DNA of 64,000 nucleotides, from NCBI RefSeq assembly GCF_022921095.1, contig NZ_CP095053.1, positions 1,902,501-1,966,500 of the forward strand. The letters are read 5' to 3'. Shown here one piece after another: positions 1-8,217 of the stretch. The position numbers and the translations under genes are program-made. The stretch's first letter is position 1. Every line of letters starts with the position of its first letter. This DNA is from Hymenobacter aerilatus. GTDB lineage: Bacteria > Bacteroidota > Bacteroidia > Cytophagales > Hymenobacteraceae. Below the pieces are notes generated by a model, which did not search any database, was not told where the DNA came from, and worked only from the letters and a program-made list of their open reading frames with translations.

Positions 1-564
1 GCGCCCTACGTTGATATCATTGAATTGGGCACGCCCCTCATCAAGAGCGAAGGACTAGCCGTCATCACGGCCATGAAGCAAGCCCACCCCGACAAACTCG
101 TTTTTGCCGATTTCAAAACCGCCGATACGGGCGAGCTGGAAGCGGACATGGCCTTCAAAGCCGGTGCTGACCTGGTAACCATCCTGGGTGCCGTAGACAA
201 CGCTACCATCGTAGGCGCCGTGAAGGCAGCCAAAGCTCACGGCAAAGGTGTGGTAGTAGACACCATTGGCGTGACCGACCGCGTGAAGCGTGCCCAGGAA
301 GTAAGTGCGCTTGGCGTAGAATTCGTGGAGCTGCATGCCGGCCTCGACGAGCAAGCTTTGGAAGGCTATTCTATTCAGGTATTGATTGATGAAGCAACGC
401 GCGCCGGTGTACCCGTTTCCATCGCGGGCGGTGTCAACCTGAGCAATATTGCCGCCGTGAAGCAGGCTGGCGTAGCCGTTGCCGTTGCTGGTGGCGCTAT
501 CTACAGCGCCGCCGATCCGGCCGCTGCCGCCAAAGAGCTGCGCGAAGCCCTCGACGCTGCCTAA
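1..564 (+). CDS. hxlA: 3-hexulose-6-phosphate synthase-type protein, 3' part
   Basis: The reading frame is open from base 1, so the true start lies upstream and roughly 20-30 N-terminal residues are missing. The protein is an orotidine 5'-phosphate decarboxylase-superfamily TIM barrel. The conserved D-x-K-x-x-D active-site signature is visible as DFKTAD, followed by a phosphate-binding end with IAGGVN and VAVAGGAIY. Family knowledge: these enzymes condense formaldehyde with ribulose 5-phosphate (hexulose-6-phosphate synthase), or decarboxylate 3-keto-L-gulonate 6-phosphate. The two activities are hard to separate by eye. No isomerase partner (hxlB) is visible downstream; it could lie upstream. 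A strong hairpin terminator follows at 623-654. Confidence 0.82.
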   Translation, partial: APYVDIIELGTPLIKSEGLAVITAMKQAHPDKLVFADFKTADTGELEADMAFKAGADLVTILGAVDNATIVGAVKAAKAHGKGVVVDTIGVTDRVKRAQEVSALGVEFVELHAGLDEQALEGYSIQVLIDEATRAGVPVSIAGGVNLSNIAAVKQAGVAVAVAGGAIYSAADPAAAAKELREALDAA

Positions 565-622
565 GGCAGGTAGTCTCTTTGGCGCATCGTATCGTAAGTA
601 CACACGCCTTACTAGGCTATCG

Positions 623-654
623 AAAAAGCTCCGGCCAGTGGCCGGAGCTTTTTT
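623..654 (+). terminator. Rho-independent terminator after hxlA
   Basis: A near-perfect 14-bp stem with a 3-base loop (AGT) carries an A-run on the left flank and a T-run on the right. It can therefore work in both directions, but only the plus-strand gene ends here. Confidence 0.85.
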
Positions 655-722
655 GTTAGTTGTGCGCGAGTGGGTGGATGAGGTAGAAGCGCCTCCTGAA
701 CGTTGAGCCTACTATCCACGTT

Positions 723-751
723 TTGGCATTACGACCAAACGCGTACCTTTC
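723..751 (+). promoter_or_regulatory. Bacteroidota-type promoter of the Uma2 gene
   Basis: TTG at 723-725 is followed after 18 bases by TACCTTTC at 744-751, a close match to the -33 TTG / -7 TAnnTTTG promoter of the phylum. Transcription would begin within a few bases of the ATG at 756, which implies a leaderless or nearly leaderless mRNA. Confidence 0.5.
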
Positions 752-755
752 TACT

Positions 756-1358
756 ATGCTACCTCTCTTCTCCGAACACAGCTTGGTTTTGCGCGGCCCG
801 TACCTGGAAAAGATGACCGATGCGGAGTTTTTCGACTTCTGCCAGCAGCATCCGGAGTTGCGCATCGAGCGTACGGCTAACCACGAAATAGTTCTTATGT
901 CGCCTACCGGCAGCCGCTCCGGCAAACGCAACGCCCGCTTGAATGGGCAACTTTACATGTGGTGGATGCAGCACCGCGCGTTAGGTGAAGTATTCGATTC
1001 AAATAGCGGCTTTACCCTCCCTGATGGTTCCATCTTTTCCCCAGATGCTTCCTGGGTCTCCGCGGCTAAGTGGAACGCCCTGACAACCGAGCAGCAGGAT
1101 AAGTTTGCCCCTGTGTGCCCAGAGTTTGTGGTGGAGTTGAAATCGGCTACTGATTCAACTAAAACACTGCAAGCGAAGATGTTCGATTGGCTCCGCAATG
1201 GCGCACAACTGGCGTGGCTGCTGGTGCCCGAGACAGAAGCTGCCTACCTCTACCGCCCCGGCCAGCCAGAGCCGGAACTCGTACAAGGCTTTGACCATGA
1301 GCTTTCGGGCGAAGCAGTGCTGCCAGGGTTCCGGCTGCGGCTGGCGGAGTTGCGGTAA
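756..1358 (+). CDS. Uma2-family (DUF820) PD-(D/E)xK nuclease-fold protein
   Basis: A 200-residue protein of the Uma2 family, a restriction-endonuclease-like fold common in cyanobacteria and Bacteroidota; the biological role is not established. The nuclease-core residues are visible: an Asp in FSPDASWV and the E-x-K pair in EFVVELKSATD, with the family's N-terminal LRIERTANHEIVLMSPTGS block. The frame stays open upstream to a TTG at 723, but that falls in the promoter. ATG 756 is preferred because relatives carry a similar N-terminal extension before the MTDAEFF segment. No partner toxin, methylase or transposase is adjacent. Confidence 0.8.
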   Translation: MLPLFSEHSLVLRGPYLEKMTDAEFFDFCQQHPELRIERTANHEIVLMSPTGSRSGKRNARLNGQLYMWWMQHRALGEVFDSNSGFTLPDGSIFSPDASWVSAAKWNALTTEQQDKFAPVCPEFVVELKSATDSTKTLQAKMFDWLRNGAQLAWLLVPETEAAYLYRPGQPEPELVQGFDHELSGEAVLPGFRLRLAELR

Positions 1359-1412
1359 AACAGGTTATCCTTACCAGTTTCACTACACATCACTACTTCT
1401 TAAACCCAGCAT

Positions 1413-1685
1413 ATGGCTTTTATTACTGATAACCGGAATTTTCGGCTTGTAATAGCAAGTGATGTGAACCCACGCGATGGCTTGGGCTGGGAGTTATGGG
1501 AGGGCCATACACTACTATTAGAGATATTCAGGCATGACGATTTGAAAAAGATAACATTCTCAACATTTCACCAGGGTATTGATATTCCCATTGAGGCTCT
1601 GGAATACATTTTAAACGATTTTAATACTACTGGTGGTAGAAACTTCATTGAAGACTTCGAAGAAGATTCATCTAATTCTGAATGA
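1413..1685 (+). CDS. hypothetical protein, 90 residues
   Basis: A small acidic protein that I do not recognise. It begins MAFITDNRNFRLVIAS and ends with an acidic tail (FIEDFEEDSSNSE). No signal peptide, membrane segment or cysteine motif is visible. Its base composition is more AT-rich than the neighbours. It starts 54 bases after the Uma2 stop on the same strand and is followed by a weak GC hairpin, so it may be co-transcribed with the Uma2 gene. The WELWEG and EIFRHDD segments suggest an immunity-like or DUF-type fold, but that is only an impression. Confidence 0.6.
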   Translation: MAFITDNRNFRLVIASDVNPRDGLGWELWEGHTLLLEIFRHDDLKKITFSTFHQGIDIPIEALEYILNDFNTTGGRNFIEDFEEDSSNSE

Positions 1686-1708
1686 ATAGTCTGCATAATC
1701 CAAACTCA

Positions 1709-1738
1709 CCCCGCGCCTACCCCCGCCGGGGCTTCTTT
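1709..1738 (+). terminator. weak terminator hairpin
   Basis: CCCCG at 1709-1713 pairs with CGGGG at 1727-1731, followed by CTTCTTTG. The stem is short, but its position right after the small ORF fits a terminator. Confidence 0.4.
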
Positions 1739-1801
1739 GTGCGCGTTGCAACGCCAGGCTACCCTACTGCACTCCCATAGCTGTATCAACGCTACAGCTC
1801 C

Positions 1802-2674
1802 ATGCGCTTTATCCTATTAGTCGGCTTACTATTAATTCTATGCCGGCCTACCCTGCTTGTTGCTCAAACCTTGCAAGGGCAAGTGCAGCATGATTCTACC
1901 GCCACACCCGTGCCGTTTGCTTCCGTTGGGGTGAAAGGCAAAGCCTCAGGAACCGTGGCAGACGCCCAAGGGCGCTTCAGTTTCCCAGACTCACCGGACC
2001 TTGCGGCGACGGACACTGTAGTAGTTACGTGTGTAGGCTACCAGCCGGCCCGACTAGTAGTACGTCAGTTACGGCAACAGCCTGTGACTATCCGGTTGCG
2101 GAAGCAGCCGCAGATATTGCAGGAGGTAACGGTGCGGCACCAGCACTTACGCCAGGAAACGCTGGGGCATACAGGGAAAGCGGGGCTAGCAGACTGGGGG
2201 ACGGGTAGCATGCCGAACGACAGCACCTATCGGCGTGATATGCGAGGTAAGGAATTCGGCACGTTCCTTACACCGGCTCGCAACTGTTACGTAGACGATT
2301 TCAACCTGTACATTCGCGGCAATTCCTTCCGAGAAGTTCGGTTGCGGCTATTGTTTTATACCGTCCGCGACGGGCGGCCAGCGGAGCTATTACTACCAGC
2401 TGATATACAGTTTACGATACCTAACAAGTATGTAGGCTGGTTTAGAGTTGACCTGCGGCCCTACAATATACAACTAGCCAAACAGCAGAAAATAGCCGTT
2501 GCCATGCAATGGCTAAGCAGCGAGGGCGATACGACTACCCGACAATGGTTTGGAATTCCGGCGGTATTCCCAGCGGCGTTGCACCGTATATTTTCTAGAA
2601 ACAAAAGTCAGGCAAAGTGGGAGTCCTACCCCTGTCAACCTAGCCTGTACTTGACGGTGCAGAGCTGGCGGTAG
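1802..2674 (+). CDS. exported carboxypeptidase-regulatory-like (CarboxypepD_reg-like) domain protein
   Basis: A 290-residue secreted or surface protein. Residues 1-22 form a signal peptide ending in LLVAQ. Residues about 23-105 form a CarboxypepD_reg-like beta-sandwich, recognisable from the pattern LQGQVQHDSTATPVPFASVG followed by TVADAQGRFSF and VVTCVGYQP. The C-terminal ~150 residues are beta-rich and of unknown function. The domain is common at the N terminus of SusC/TonB receptors, but no TonB plug or barrel follows, so this is a stand-alone form. The gene stands alone between two hairpins. Confidence 0.75.
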   Translation: MRFILLVGLLLILCRPTLLVAQTLQGQVQHDSTATPVPFASVGVKGKASGTVADAQGRFSFPDSPDLAATDTVVVTCVGYQPARLVVRQLRQQPVTIRLRKQPQILQEVTVRHQHLRQETLGHTGKAGLADWGTGSMPNDSTYRRDMRGKEFGTFLTPARNCYVDDFNLYIRGNSFREVRLRLLFYTVRDGRPAELLLPADIQFTIPNKYVGWFRVDLRPYNIQLAKQQKIAVAMQWLSSEGDTTTRQWFGIPAVFPAALHRIFSRNKSQAKWESYPCQPSLYLTVQSWR

Positions 2675-2746
2675 GGGCGCGTTGCACGCACTCCTTGTTG
2701 CTGGTATTGTTTGGGTGTATAGCATAAGCCTCTGACAAATGACGGG

Positions 2747-2769
2747 AGCCTACCCCGCCGAGGCTTTTT
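2747..2769 (+). terminator. weak terminator
   Basis: A five-base-pair stem (AGCCT/AGGCT) with an extended GC loop is followed by TTTTT. It lies after the CarboxypepD_reg-like gene and just before the icmF promoter. Confidence 0.35.
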
Positions 2770-2771
2770 CG

Positions 2772-2779
2772 TACCTTAG
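2772..2779 (+). promoter_or_regulatory. -7 element of icmF
   Basis: TACCTTAG matches the TAnnTTTG consensus with one mismatch and lies 29 bases before the icmF ATG. The same octamer occurs at 62680-62687. No clear -33 TTG is present at the expected distance. Confidence 0.4.
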
Positions 2780-2808
2780 CCTACCCAAATTACCCACCCC
2801 ACCCGATT

Positions 2809-5800
2809 ATGCAAACCACCCCCGTTGCTCCTTATAAACCCCAAAACCACGTTCGTATCGTAACGGCTGCCGCCTTGTTTGATGGGCACGATGCGGCCAT
2901 TAACATCATGCGCCGCATCATCCAGAGCAGCGGCGCGGAGGTGATTCACCTGGGCCACAACCGCTCGGTGCAGGAAATCGTGGACTGTGCTGTGCAGGAA
3001 GATGCCCAGGCCATTGCCATTACCAGCTACCAGGGCGGCCACAACGAGTACTTCAAGTACATGCACGACCTGCTGTACGAGCGCGGTGCTGGTCATGTGA
3101 AGATCTTCGGTGGCGGCGGTGGTGTCATCCTACCCTCCGAGATTGAGGAGCTGGAGGCCTACGGCATCACCCGCATCTACTCGCCCGACCACGGCCGCGC
3201 CATGGGCCTGCAAGGCATGATCAATGACCTGCTGGAAAAATCGGACTTCCCGACCGGCCAGCACCTCAACGGCGAGGTGAAGCACATCAAGGAGAAGGAC
3301 GCCCGCAGCATCGGCCGCCTGATTTCCGCCGCCGAAAACTTCCCGCAGGAGTATGAGCGGGTGAAGTCGCAGCTTATTTCTGACTTTCAGCAGAAAGAAA
3401 ATGCAGAGGGGTCTAACACCTCCCAAACTCCTACCCTCCCACCCTCCCACCCTTCAACCGCCCCCATCCTCGGCATTACCGGCACGGGTGGCGCGGGCAA
3501 GTCGTCGCTGGTAGATGAGTTGGTACGGCGCTTTCTGCTCGACTTCCCTAACAAGACCATTGCCATCATTTCCGTCGACCCGAGTAAGCGCAAGACCGGC
3601 GGCGCCCTACTCGGCGACCGGATTCGGATGAACGCTATCAACTCGCCGCGGGTGTATATGCGCAGCCTCGCTACCCGTCAGAGCAACCTGGCCCTCAGCA
3701 AGTACGTGCAAGACGCCGTAGACGTGGTACGCGCCGCCGACTTCGACCTGATCATCCTCGAAACCTCCGGCATTGGGCAGTCGGACACGGAAATCACCGA
3801 GCACTCCGACGCTAGCCTCTACGTGATGACGCCCGAGTACGGCGCCGCTACCCAGCTGGAAAAGATTGACATGCTGGACTTTGCCGACGTCATTGCCCTC
3901 AACAAGTTTGACAAGCGTGGTGCCCTCGACGCCCTGCGCGACGTACGCAAGCAGTACCAGCGCAACCATCAGCAATGGGACGCGCCCCTGGACCAGATGC
4001 CGGTATTCGGCACCATTGCCTCCCAGTTCAACGACCCCGGCATGAACCGCCTGTACCGGGCCGTGCTGCACGTGCTGGAAGAGAAAACGGGCGCTACCTT
4101 TGCCTCGCACCTGGAAACTCCGGTGGGGGAATCGGAGAAGATCTATATCATTCCGCCCCACCGCACGCGTTATCTTTCTGAAATAGCCGAAACCAACCGC
4201 CAATATGACCAGTGGGTCCACCAACAATCCGCAACTGCCCAGCAGCTTTTCGGACTTCAGCAAAGTGTCGAAACCGTCCGCAGCCTCGGGGCCGGAAGCC
4301 CTAACGGAAGCAGCGGGAGCAGCCCAGGACTCGACGCCGGCGCACTCGTGGCCGGCCTGGAGGCCGCATTCGAGGAAGTCAAGCTGCGGCTGGACGGGCA
4401 AAACTGGAAACTCCTGGAAACCTGGCCGCAAAAGGTAGCCGCCTACAAGGCCCCGGAGTTTGTGTTTAAGGTGCGCGACAAGGAAATCCGCATCCAGACG
4501 CACACCCAGAGCCTCTCGGGTCAGCAGATTCCCAAGGTTTCCCTACCTCGCTACACGGCGTGGGGCGACCTGCTACGCTGGCAGTTGCAGGAAAACGTGC
4601 CCGGCGAGTTTCCATACACGGCCGGCGTGTTTCCGTTCAAGCGTGAGGGCGAAGATCCTACCCGCATGTTTGCCGGCGAAGGCGGCCCCGAGCGCACCAA
4701 CCGGCGCTTCCACTACGTGAGCATGGGCCTACCCGCCAAGCGCCTGAGCACGGCCTTCGACTCGGTGACGCTCTACGGCGAAGACCCCGACCACCGGCCC
4801 GACATCTACGGCAAAATCGGCAACGCGGGCGTGAGCATCTGCTGCCTCGACGACGCCAAGAAGCTCTACTCCGGCTTCAACTTAGCCAACCCCAGCACGT
4901 CGGTATCGATGACCATCAACGGTCCGGCCGCCACGCTGGCGGCGTTCTTCATGAATGCGGCCATCGACCAGCAGTGCGAACTGTATATTAAGGAGAACGG
5001 GCTGGAAAGTGAGGTCGATGCCAAAATCAACCAGCTTTATCAGAAGAAAAACCTGGAGCGTCCCCGCTACCAGGGCGCCCTACCCGAAGGCAACGACGGC
5101 CTGGGCCTGATGCTGCTCGGCGTGACCGGCGACCAGGTCCTACCCCCCGACGTGTACGCTACCATCAAGGCGCGCACGCTCTCGCAGGTGCGCGGCACCG
5201 TGCAGGCCGATATTCTCAAGGAAGACCAGGCCCAGAATACCTGCATCTTCTCCACGGAGTTTGCCCTGCGCCTTATGGGCGACGTGCAGGAGTACTTTAT
5301 TAAGGAGAAGGTCCGCAACTTTTACTCGGTGTCGATTTCCGGCTACCACATTGCCGAGGCGGGCGCCAACCCCATTACGCAGCTGGCCCTTACCCTTAGC
5401 AACGGCTTCACCTTTGTGGAGTACTACGTGAGCCGGGGCATGGACGTGAACGACTTCGCCCCCAACCTGTCGTTCTTCTTCTCCAACGGCATCGACCCCG
5501 AGTACGCCGTGATTGGCCGCGTGGCGCGCCGCATTTGGGCCAAGGCCATGAAGCTGAAGTACGGCGCCAACGCCCGCTCGCAGATGTTGAAGTACCACAT
5601 CCAGACCAGCGGCCGCTCGTTGCACGCCCAGGAAATCGATTTCAACGATATCCGCACCACGTTGCAGGCGCTCTACGCCATCTACGACAACTGCAACTCC
5701 CTGCACACCAACGCCTACGATGAGGCCATCACTACGCCCACCGAAGAATCGGTGCGCCGGGCTATGGCTATCCAGCTCATCATCAACCGCGAGTTGGGCC

Positions 5801-6291
5801 TGGCCAAGAACGAAAACCCGATCCAGGGTTCCTTCATTATCGAGGAGCTGACCGACCTGGTAGAAGAAGCCGTATTGGCCGAGTTCGACCGAATTACGGA
5901 GCGCGGCGGCGTGCTGGGCGCCATGGAAACCATGTACCAGCGCGGTAAGATTCAGGAGGAAAGCATGCACTACGAGATGCTCAAGCACACGGGCGAGTAT
6001 CCCATCATCGGCGTGAACACCTTCCTGTCCTCCAAAGGCTCGCCCACGGTCATCCCGGCCGAGGTAATCCGCGCCACGGAGGAGGAAAAGCAGTACCAAA
6101 TCACAATGCTGCAAAACCTGCACGCCCGCAACCACGGTACCACCGAGCAGCGCCTGAAGCAGTTGCAACAGGTAGCCATTGCCAATGGGAATTTGTTCGA
6201 GGAGCTGATGGAAACCGTGAAGTTCTGCTCACTCGGGCAGGTGACAAATGCGCTGTTTGAGGTAGGCGGGCAGTATAGAAGAAATATGTAA
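2809..6291 (+). CDS. icmF: fused acyl-CoA mutase IcmF (B12 domain + G-protein chaperone + mutase)
   Basis: An 1160-residue single-chain coenzyme-B12 mutase. Residues ~10-145 are the cobalamin-binding domain, with DGHDAA at 25-30 supplying the cobalt-ligating histidine. Residues ~220-420 are a MeaB-like GTPase, with Walker A GTGGAGKS at 225-232, ETSGIGQSD at 318-325 and NKFD at 365-368. Residues ~560-1120 are the substrate-binding mutase barrel. This domain order defines IcmF, which interconverts isobutyryl-CoA and n-butyryl-CoA (some members use isovaleryl-CoA), with the GTPase serving cofactor loading and repair. The linker at about 200-218 is Pro/Ser/Thr-rich, encoded by a CTACCCTCCCACC-like tract; a second Gly/Ser linker lies near 500. 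Mono-cistronic, with a promoter before it and a terminator after it. Confidence 0.95.
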   Translation: MQTTPVAPYKPQNHVRIVTAAALFDGHDAAINIMRRIIQSSGAEVIHLGHNRSVQEIVDCAVQEDAQAIAITSYQGGHNEYFKYMHDLLYERGAGHVKIFGGGGGVILPSEIEELEAYGITRIYSPDHGRAMGLQGMINDLLEKSDFPTGQHLNGEVKHIKEKDARSIGRLISAAENFPQEYERVKSQLISDFQQKENAEGSNTSQTPTLPPSHPSTAPILGITGTGGAGKSSLVDELVRRFLLDFPNKTIAIISVDPSKRKTGGALLGDRIRMNAINSPRVYMRSLATRQSNLALSKYVQDAVDVVRAADFDLIILETSGIGQSDTEITEHSDASLYVMTPEYGAATQLEKIDMLDFADVIALNKFDKRGALDALRDVRKQYQRNHQQWDAPLDQMPVFGTIASQFNDPGMNRLYRAVLHVLEEKTGATFASHLETPVGESEKIYIIPPHRTRYLSEIAETNRQYDQWVHQQSATAQQLFGLQQSVETVRSLGAGSPNGSSGSSPGLDAGALVAGLEAAFEEVKLRLDGQNWKLLETWPQKVAAYKAPEFVFKVRDKEIRIQTHTQSLSGQQIPKVSLPRYTAWGDLLRWQLQENVPGEFPYTAGVFPFKREGEDPTRMFAGEGGPERTNRRFHYVSMGLPAKRLSTAFDSVTLYGEDPDHRPDIYGKIGNAGVSICCLDDAKKLYSGFNLANPSTSVSMTINGPAATLAAFFMNAAIDQQCELYIKENGLESEVDAKINQLYQKKNLERPRYQGALPEGNDGLGLMLLGVTGDQVLPPDVYATIKARTLSQVRGTVQADILKEDQAQNTCIFSTEFALRLMGDVQEYFIKEKVRNFYSVSISGYHIAEAGANPITQLALTLSNGFTFVEYYVSRGMDVNDFAPNLSFFFSNGIDPEYAVIGRVARRIWAKAMKLKYGANARSQMLKYHIQTSGRSLHAQEIDFNDIRTTLQALYAIYDNCNSLHTNAYDEAITTPTEESVRRAMAIQLIINRELGLAKNENPIQGSFIIEELTDLVEEAVLAEFDRITERGGVLGAMETMYQRGKIQEESMHYEMLKHTGEYPIIGVNTFLSSKGSPTVIPAEVIRATEEEKQYQITMLQNLHARNHGTTEQRLKQLQQVAIANGNLFEELMETVKFCSLGQVTNALFEVGGQYRRNM

Positions 6292-6316
6292 GCCGCGGCA
6301 GCTTTGGCTGAAACGA

Positions 6317-6355
6317 AACGGGTGCTACCTTGCTGAGAGGTAGCACCCGTTTTTT
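6317..6355 (+). terminator. Rho-independent terminator of icmF
   Basis: A perfect stem of about 12 bp (ACGGGTGCTACC type) with a short loop is followed by TTTTTT, 26 bases after the icmF stop. Confidence 0.9.
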
Positions 6356-6405
6356 GAAGACATTTTTATATTAAGTTGCTTACTAAACTAAGTATAATTT
6401 AACTC

Positions 6406-6516
6406 ATGGCTGACGTAGAAAAGAAAGGTGTAACGTCTTTTGGTTTTGTAAGAAATCTTAAAACTTTCGCTCAAGAAGCAAACGACTGTATTTTAGATAC
6501 TGAAAAACCTTTTTAA
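6406..6516 (+). CDS. possible small protein, 36 residues
   Basis: A short frame from ATG 6406 to TAA 6516, beginning MADVEKKGVTSFGF and ending DTEKPF. It follows the icmF terminator in AT-rich DNA, with TATAATTT shortly before its start. It has no recognisable domain. It could be a genuine small gene, a remnant of a longer gene, or chance. Its AT-rich composition matches the DUF3826 gene that follows. Confidence 0.25.
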   Translation: MADVEKKGVTSFGFVRNLKTFAQEANDCILDTEKPF

Positions 6517-6604
6517 GCGAAATAAGAAACAGCATTGCACATTTACCTCAGGAATGAGCGTAAAAAAATATATACCATTAATTCCTTTCCTAAAGTAACA
6601 GTAT

Positions 6605-7858
6605 ATGAAATTATACGCTTGGAGCGCTTTCTTCGCGCTTTGCCTCTCGCAGGCAGCTATTGGCAAAAGTGCTTTGCAGCCCAAAGATTCTACAACTTAC
6701 CAACAGATAGTAGCAGAACGGGCACACAAAATTGCTATTACTCTTGATCTCACAGATCCTGAAAGAGTGAAAAAAGCAGAAAAAATAATAGCAAAGCAGT
6801 ATATCGATTTAAGGCAAATACACGATGCAAGGGATAAGCAAGTAAATATTGCGAAAACAAATTCTGAGTACTCAACTCAACAGGTGAATGCAGCAGTAAA
6901 GAAAATTGAAGAGCAAACAGGCAAAAGGCAAGATAAATTGCACGAAAAGTACTTGGCTAAACTCTCCAACCCTCTTTCGCCAGCGCAGGTAGATAAAGTA
7001 AAGGATGGCATGACGTACAATGCTTTACCTATCACATATAGAAATTACCTGGCAATGATTCCAGACCTGAGTGAAGAGCAAAAGGTACAGATTAAAGCGT
7101 GGCTCACCGAAGCCAGGGAACATGCCATGGATGGCGGGTCGTCGAAGGAAAAACTCGGCTGGTTTGAAAAATACAAAGGAAAAATAACCAACTACCTTAC
7201 TGCTGCCCACTACGACCTGAAGAAACTGGAAGCCGATTGGCTGAGCCGCACGGAAAGCCAAAAAGCAACGCATAATAAGTCAGCTGGCAATGCCGAAAGC
7301 GTGAAAAGAGCACAGGTTGTTTTGGATAGCCTGAAAATTACGGATGGGACGAAGAGAGCAAAAGTACAGGCACTCCTAACCCAGCATTTTGACAGCCTGA
7401 ATTCCATTTTTCAGCGGCGTAAATCTGCTATGCAAACCGCGTCCCAATACGCCGATAAAGAATTGGCTAATGCGCGCGGTGAAGCAGCATGGAGTGCAGC
7501 AAGTGGCAAATTGAATAAAGTGCACGCTATATTTCTAGGCAAACTCTCAACTGAACTATCAGCAGATAACATAGAAAAAGTAAAAGATGTAATGACCGAA
7601 GGCGGATGCAGAAAGGAATACAAAAATTATCTTGCATTATTTCCTGGCCTGAATCCTGTCCAGAGAACACAAGTTTGGGCGTATCTGACTGAAGCACGTG
7701 ATAACGCAATGAATGCAGAAAGTGCCGATGTAAGAAAGCAGTGGTTTATTAAGTATCGTGGCCGTGCAAATAATTTTTTATCGGCTGCCGGATATGACCT
7801 GAGAAAAGCAACTGAAGATTTAGAAAAACACCAGAATAAGAATGCAATTAAAAAATAA
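6605..7858 (+). CDS. exported protein with two tandem DUF3826 domains
   Basis: A 417-residue protein with an N-terminal signal sequence (hydrophobic AWSAFFALCLSQAAIG). It contains two copies of the DUF3826 unit: residues ~40-205 and ~235-405. Each copy shows a (D/T)xRVKKAE-type helix, a YIDLRQIHDARDK-like helix, LTEAREHAM / LTEARDNAM, and the closing WFxKYxGxxxNxLxAAxYDLxK block. Family members usually carry one copy and are found in polysaccharide-degrading Bacteroidota; their role is unknown. The gene is clearly more AT-rich than its surroundings and uses AAA/GAA/ATA codons that neighbours avoid, suggesting transfer. An inverted repeat begins three bases after the stop. Confidence 0.8.
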   Translation: MKLYAWSAFFALCLSQAAIGKSALQPKDSTTYQQIVAERAHKIAITLDLTDPERVKKAEKIIAKQYIDLRQIHDARDKQVNIAKTNSEYSTQQVNAAVKKIEEQTGKRQDKLHEKYLAKLSNPLSPAQVDKVKDGMTYNALPITYRNYLAMIPDLSEEQKVQIKAWLTEAREHAMDGGSSKEKLGWFEKYKGKITNYLTAAHYDLKKLEADWLSRTESQKATHNKSAGNAESVKRAQVVLDSLKITDGTKRAKVQALLTQHFDSLNSIFQRRKSAMQTASQYADKELANARGEAAWSAASGKLNKVHAIFLGKLSTELSADNIEKVKDVMTEGGCRKEYKNYLALFPGLNPVQRTQVWAYLTEARDNAMNAESADVRKQWFIKYRGRANNFLSAAGYDLRKATEDLEKHQNKNAIKK

Positions 7859-7861
7859 GGA

Positions 7862-7981
7862 AGTGGTCTAAAGCGAGGTGATGCTCTGTTTACAGTCGTG
7901 CTTATAATCTTTTCATAGAAACGTAACAAGCAGGTTTTACTGCGTGTACGCAAGCCGTTCATCACTTCACTTTAGACCACT
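7862..7981. repeat. terminal inverted repeat element, about 120 bp
   Basis: Arms at 7862-7883 and 7960-7981 are inverted copies of 22 bases with two mismatches (AGTGGTCTAAAG at the outer end). They enclose 76 bases with no convincing ORF. The layout resembles a miniature inverted-repeat element or the remains of an insertion sequence. No clear target-site duplication is visible. Confidence 0.5.
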
Positions 7982-8000
7982 GCCATCTTGTGTTTATCTA

Positions 8001-8064
8001 AACGATACCGCCCAACGATGTAGAGACGCTTATTCGCGTCTCTACATCGTTGGGCGGTATCGTT
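8001..8064. repeat. 29-bp perfect palindromic stem-loop
   Basis: 8001-8029 and 8036-8064 are exact inverted copies separated by TTATTC. The inner part reads GTAGAGACGC/GCGTCTCTAC, a core that resembles short palindromic repeats dispersed in other bacterial genomes. It is far longer than needed for a terminator and has no T-run. Confidence 0.75.
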
Positions 8065-8140
8065 TACCTGCTTATATGATTTGTTATGGATACCGAATTA
8101 TTTAATGACCAATACCGCATTGAATTGTTAATGTGGACGG

Positions 8141-8194
8141 CCTAACGCAAACCGCGCCGCCTGGAGCTGTCCAAGCGGCGCGGTTTGCGTTAGG
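8141..8194. terminator. 20-bp perfect inverted repeat, possible terminator
   Basis: 8141-8160 and 8175-8194 are exact inverted copies with a 14-base loop. It lies 24 bases downstream of the stop of the minus-strand ferritin-like gene, so on that strand it could terminate transcription, but no T-run follows on either side. Confidence 0.55.
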
Positions 8195-8217
8195 TAGGGT
8201 CAGAAAAGGCGACTCCT

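Noticed and set aside
3607..4503. Minus-strand 298-codon frame opposite the IcmF GTPase domain
   Set aside because: Antisense of conserved Walker and NKxD motifs; no independent coding signal.
5140..6168. Long minus-strand open frame (342 codons) opposite icmF
   Set aside because: It is the antisense of a well-supported gene in GC-rich DNA; the translation is Val/Leu/His/Gly-rich with no motif, as expected from a shadow frame.
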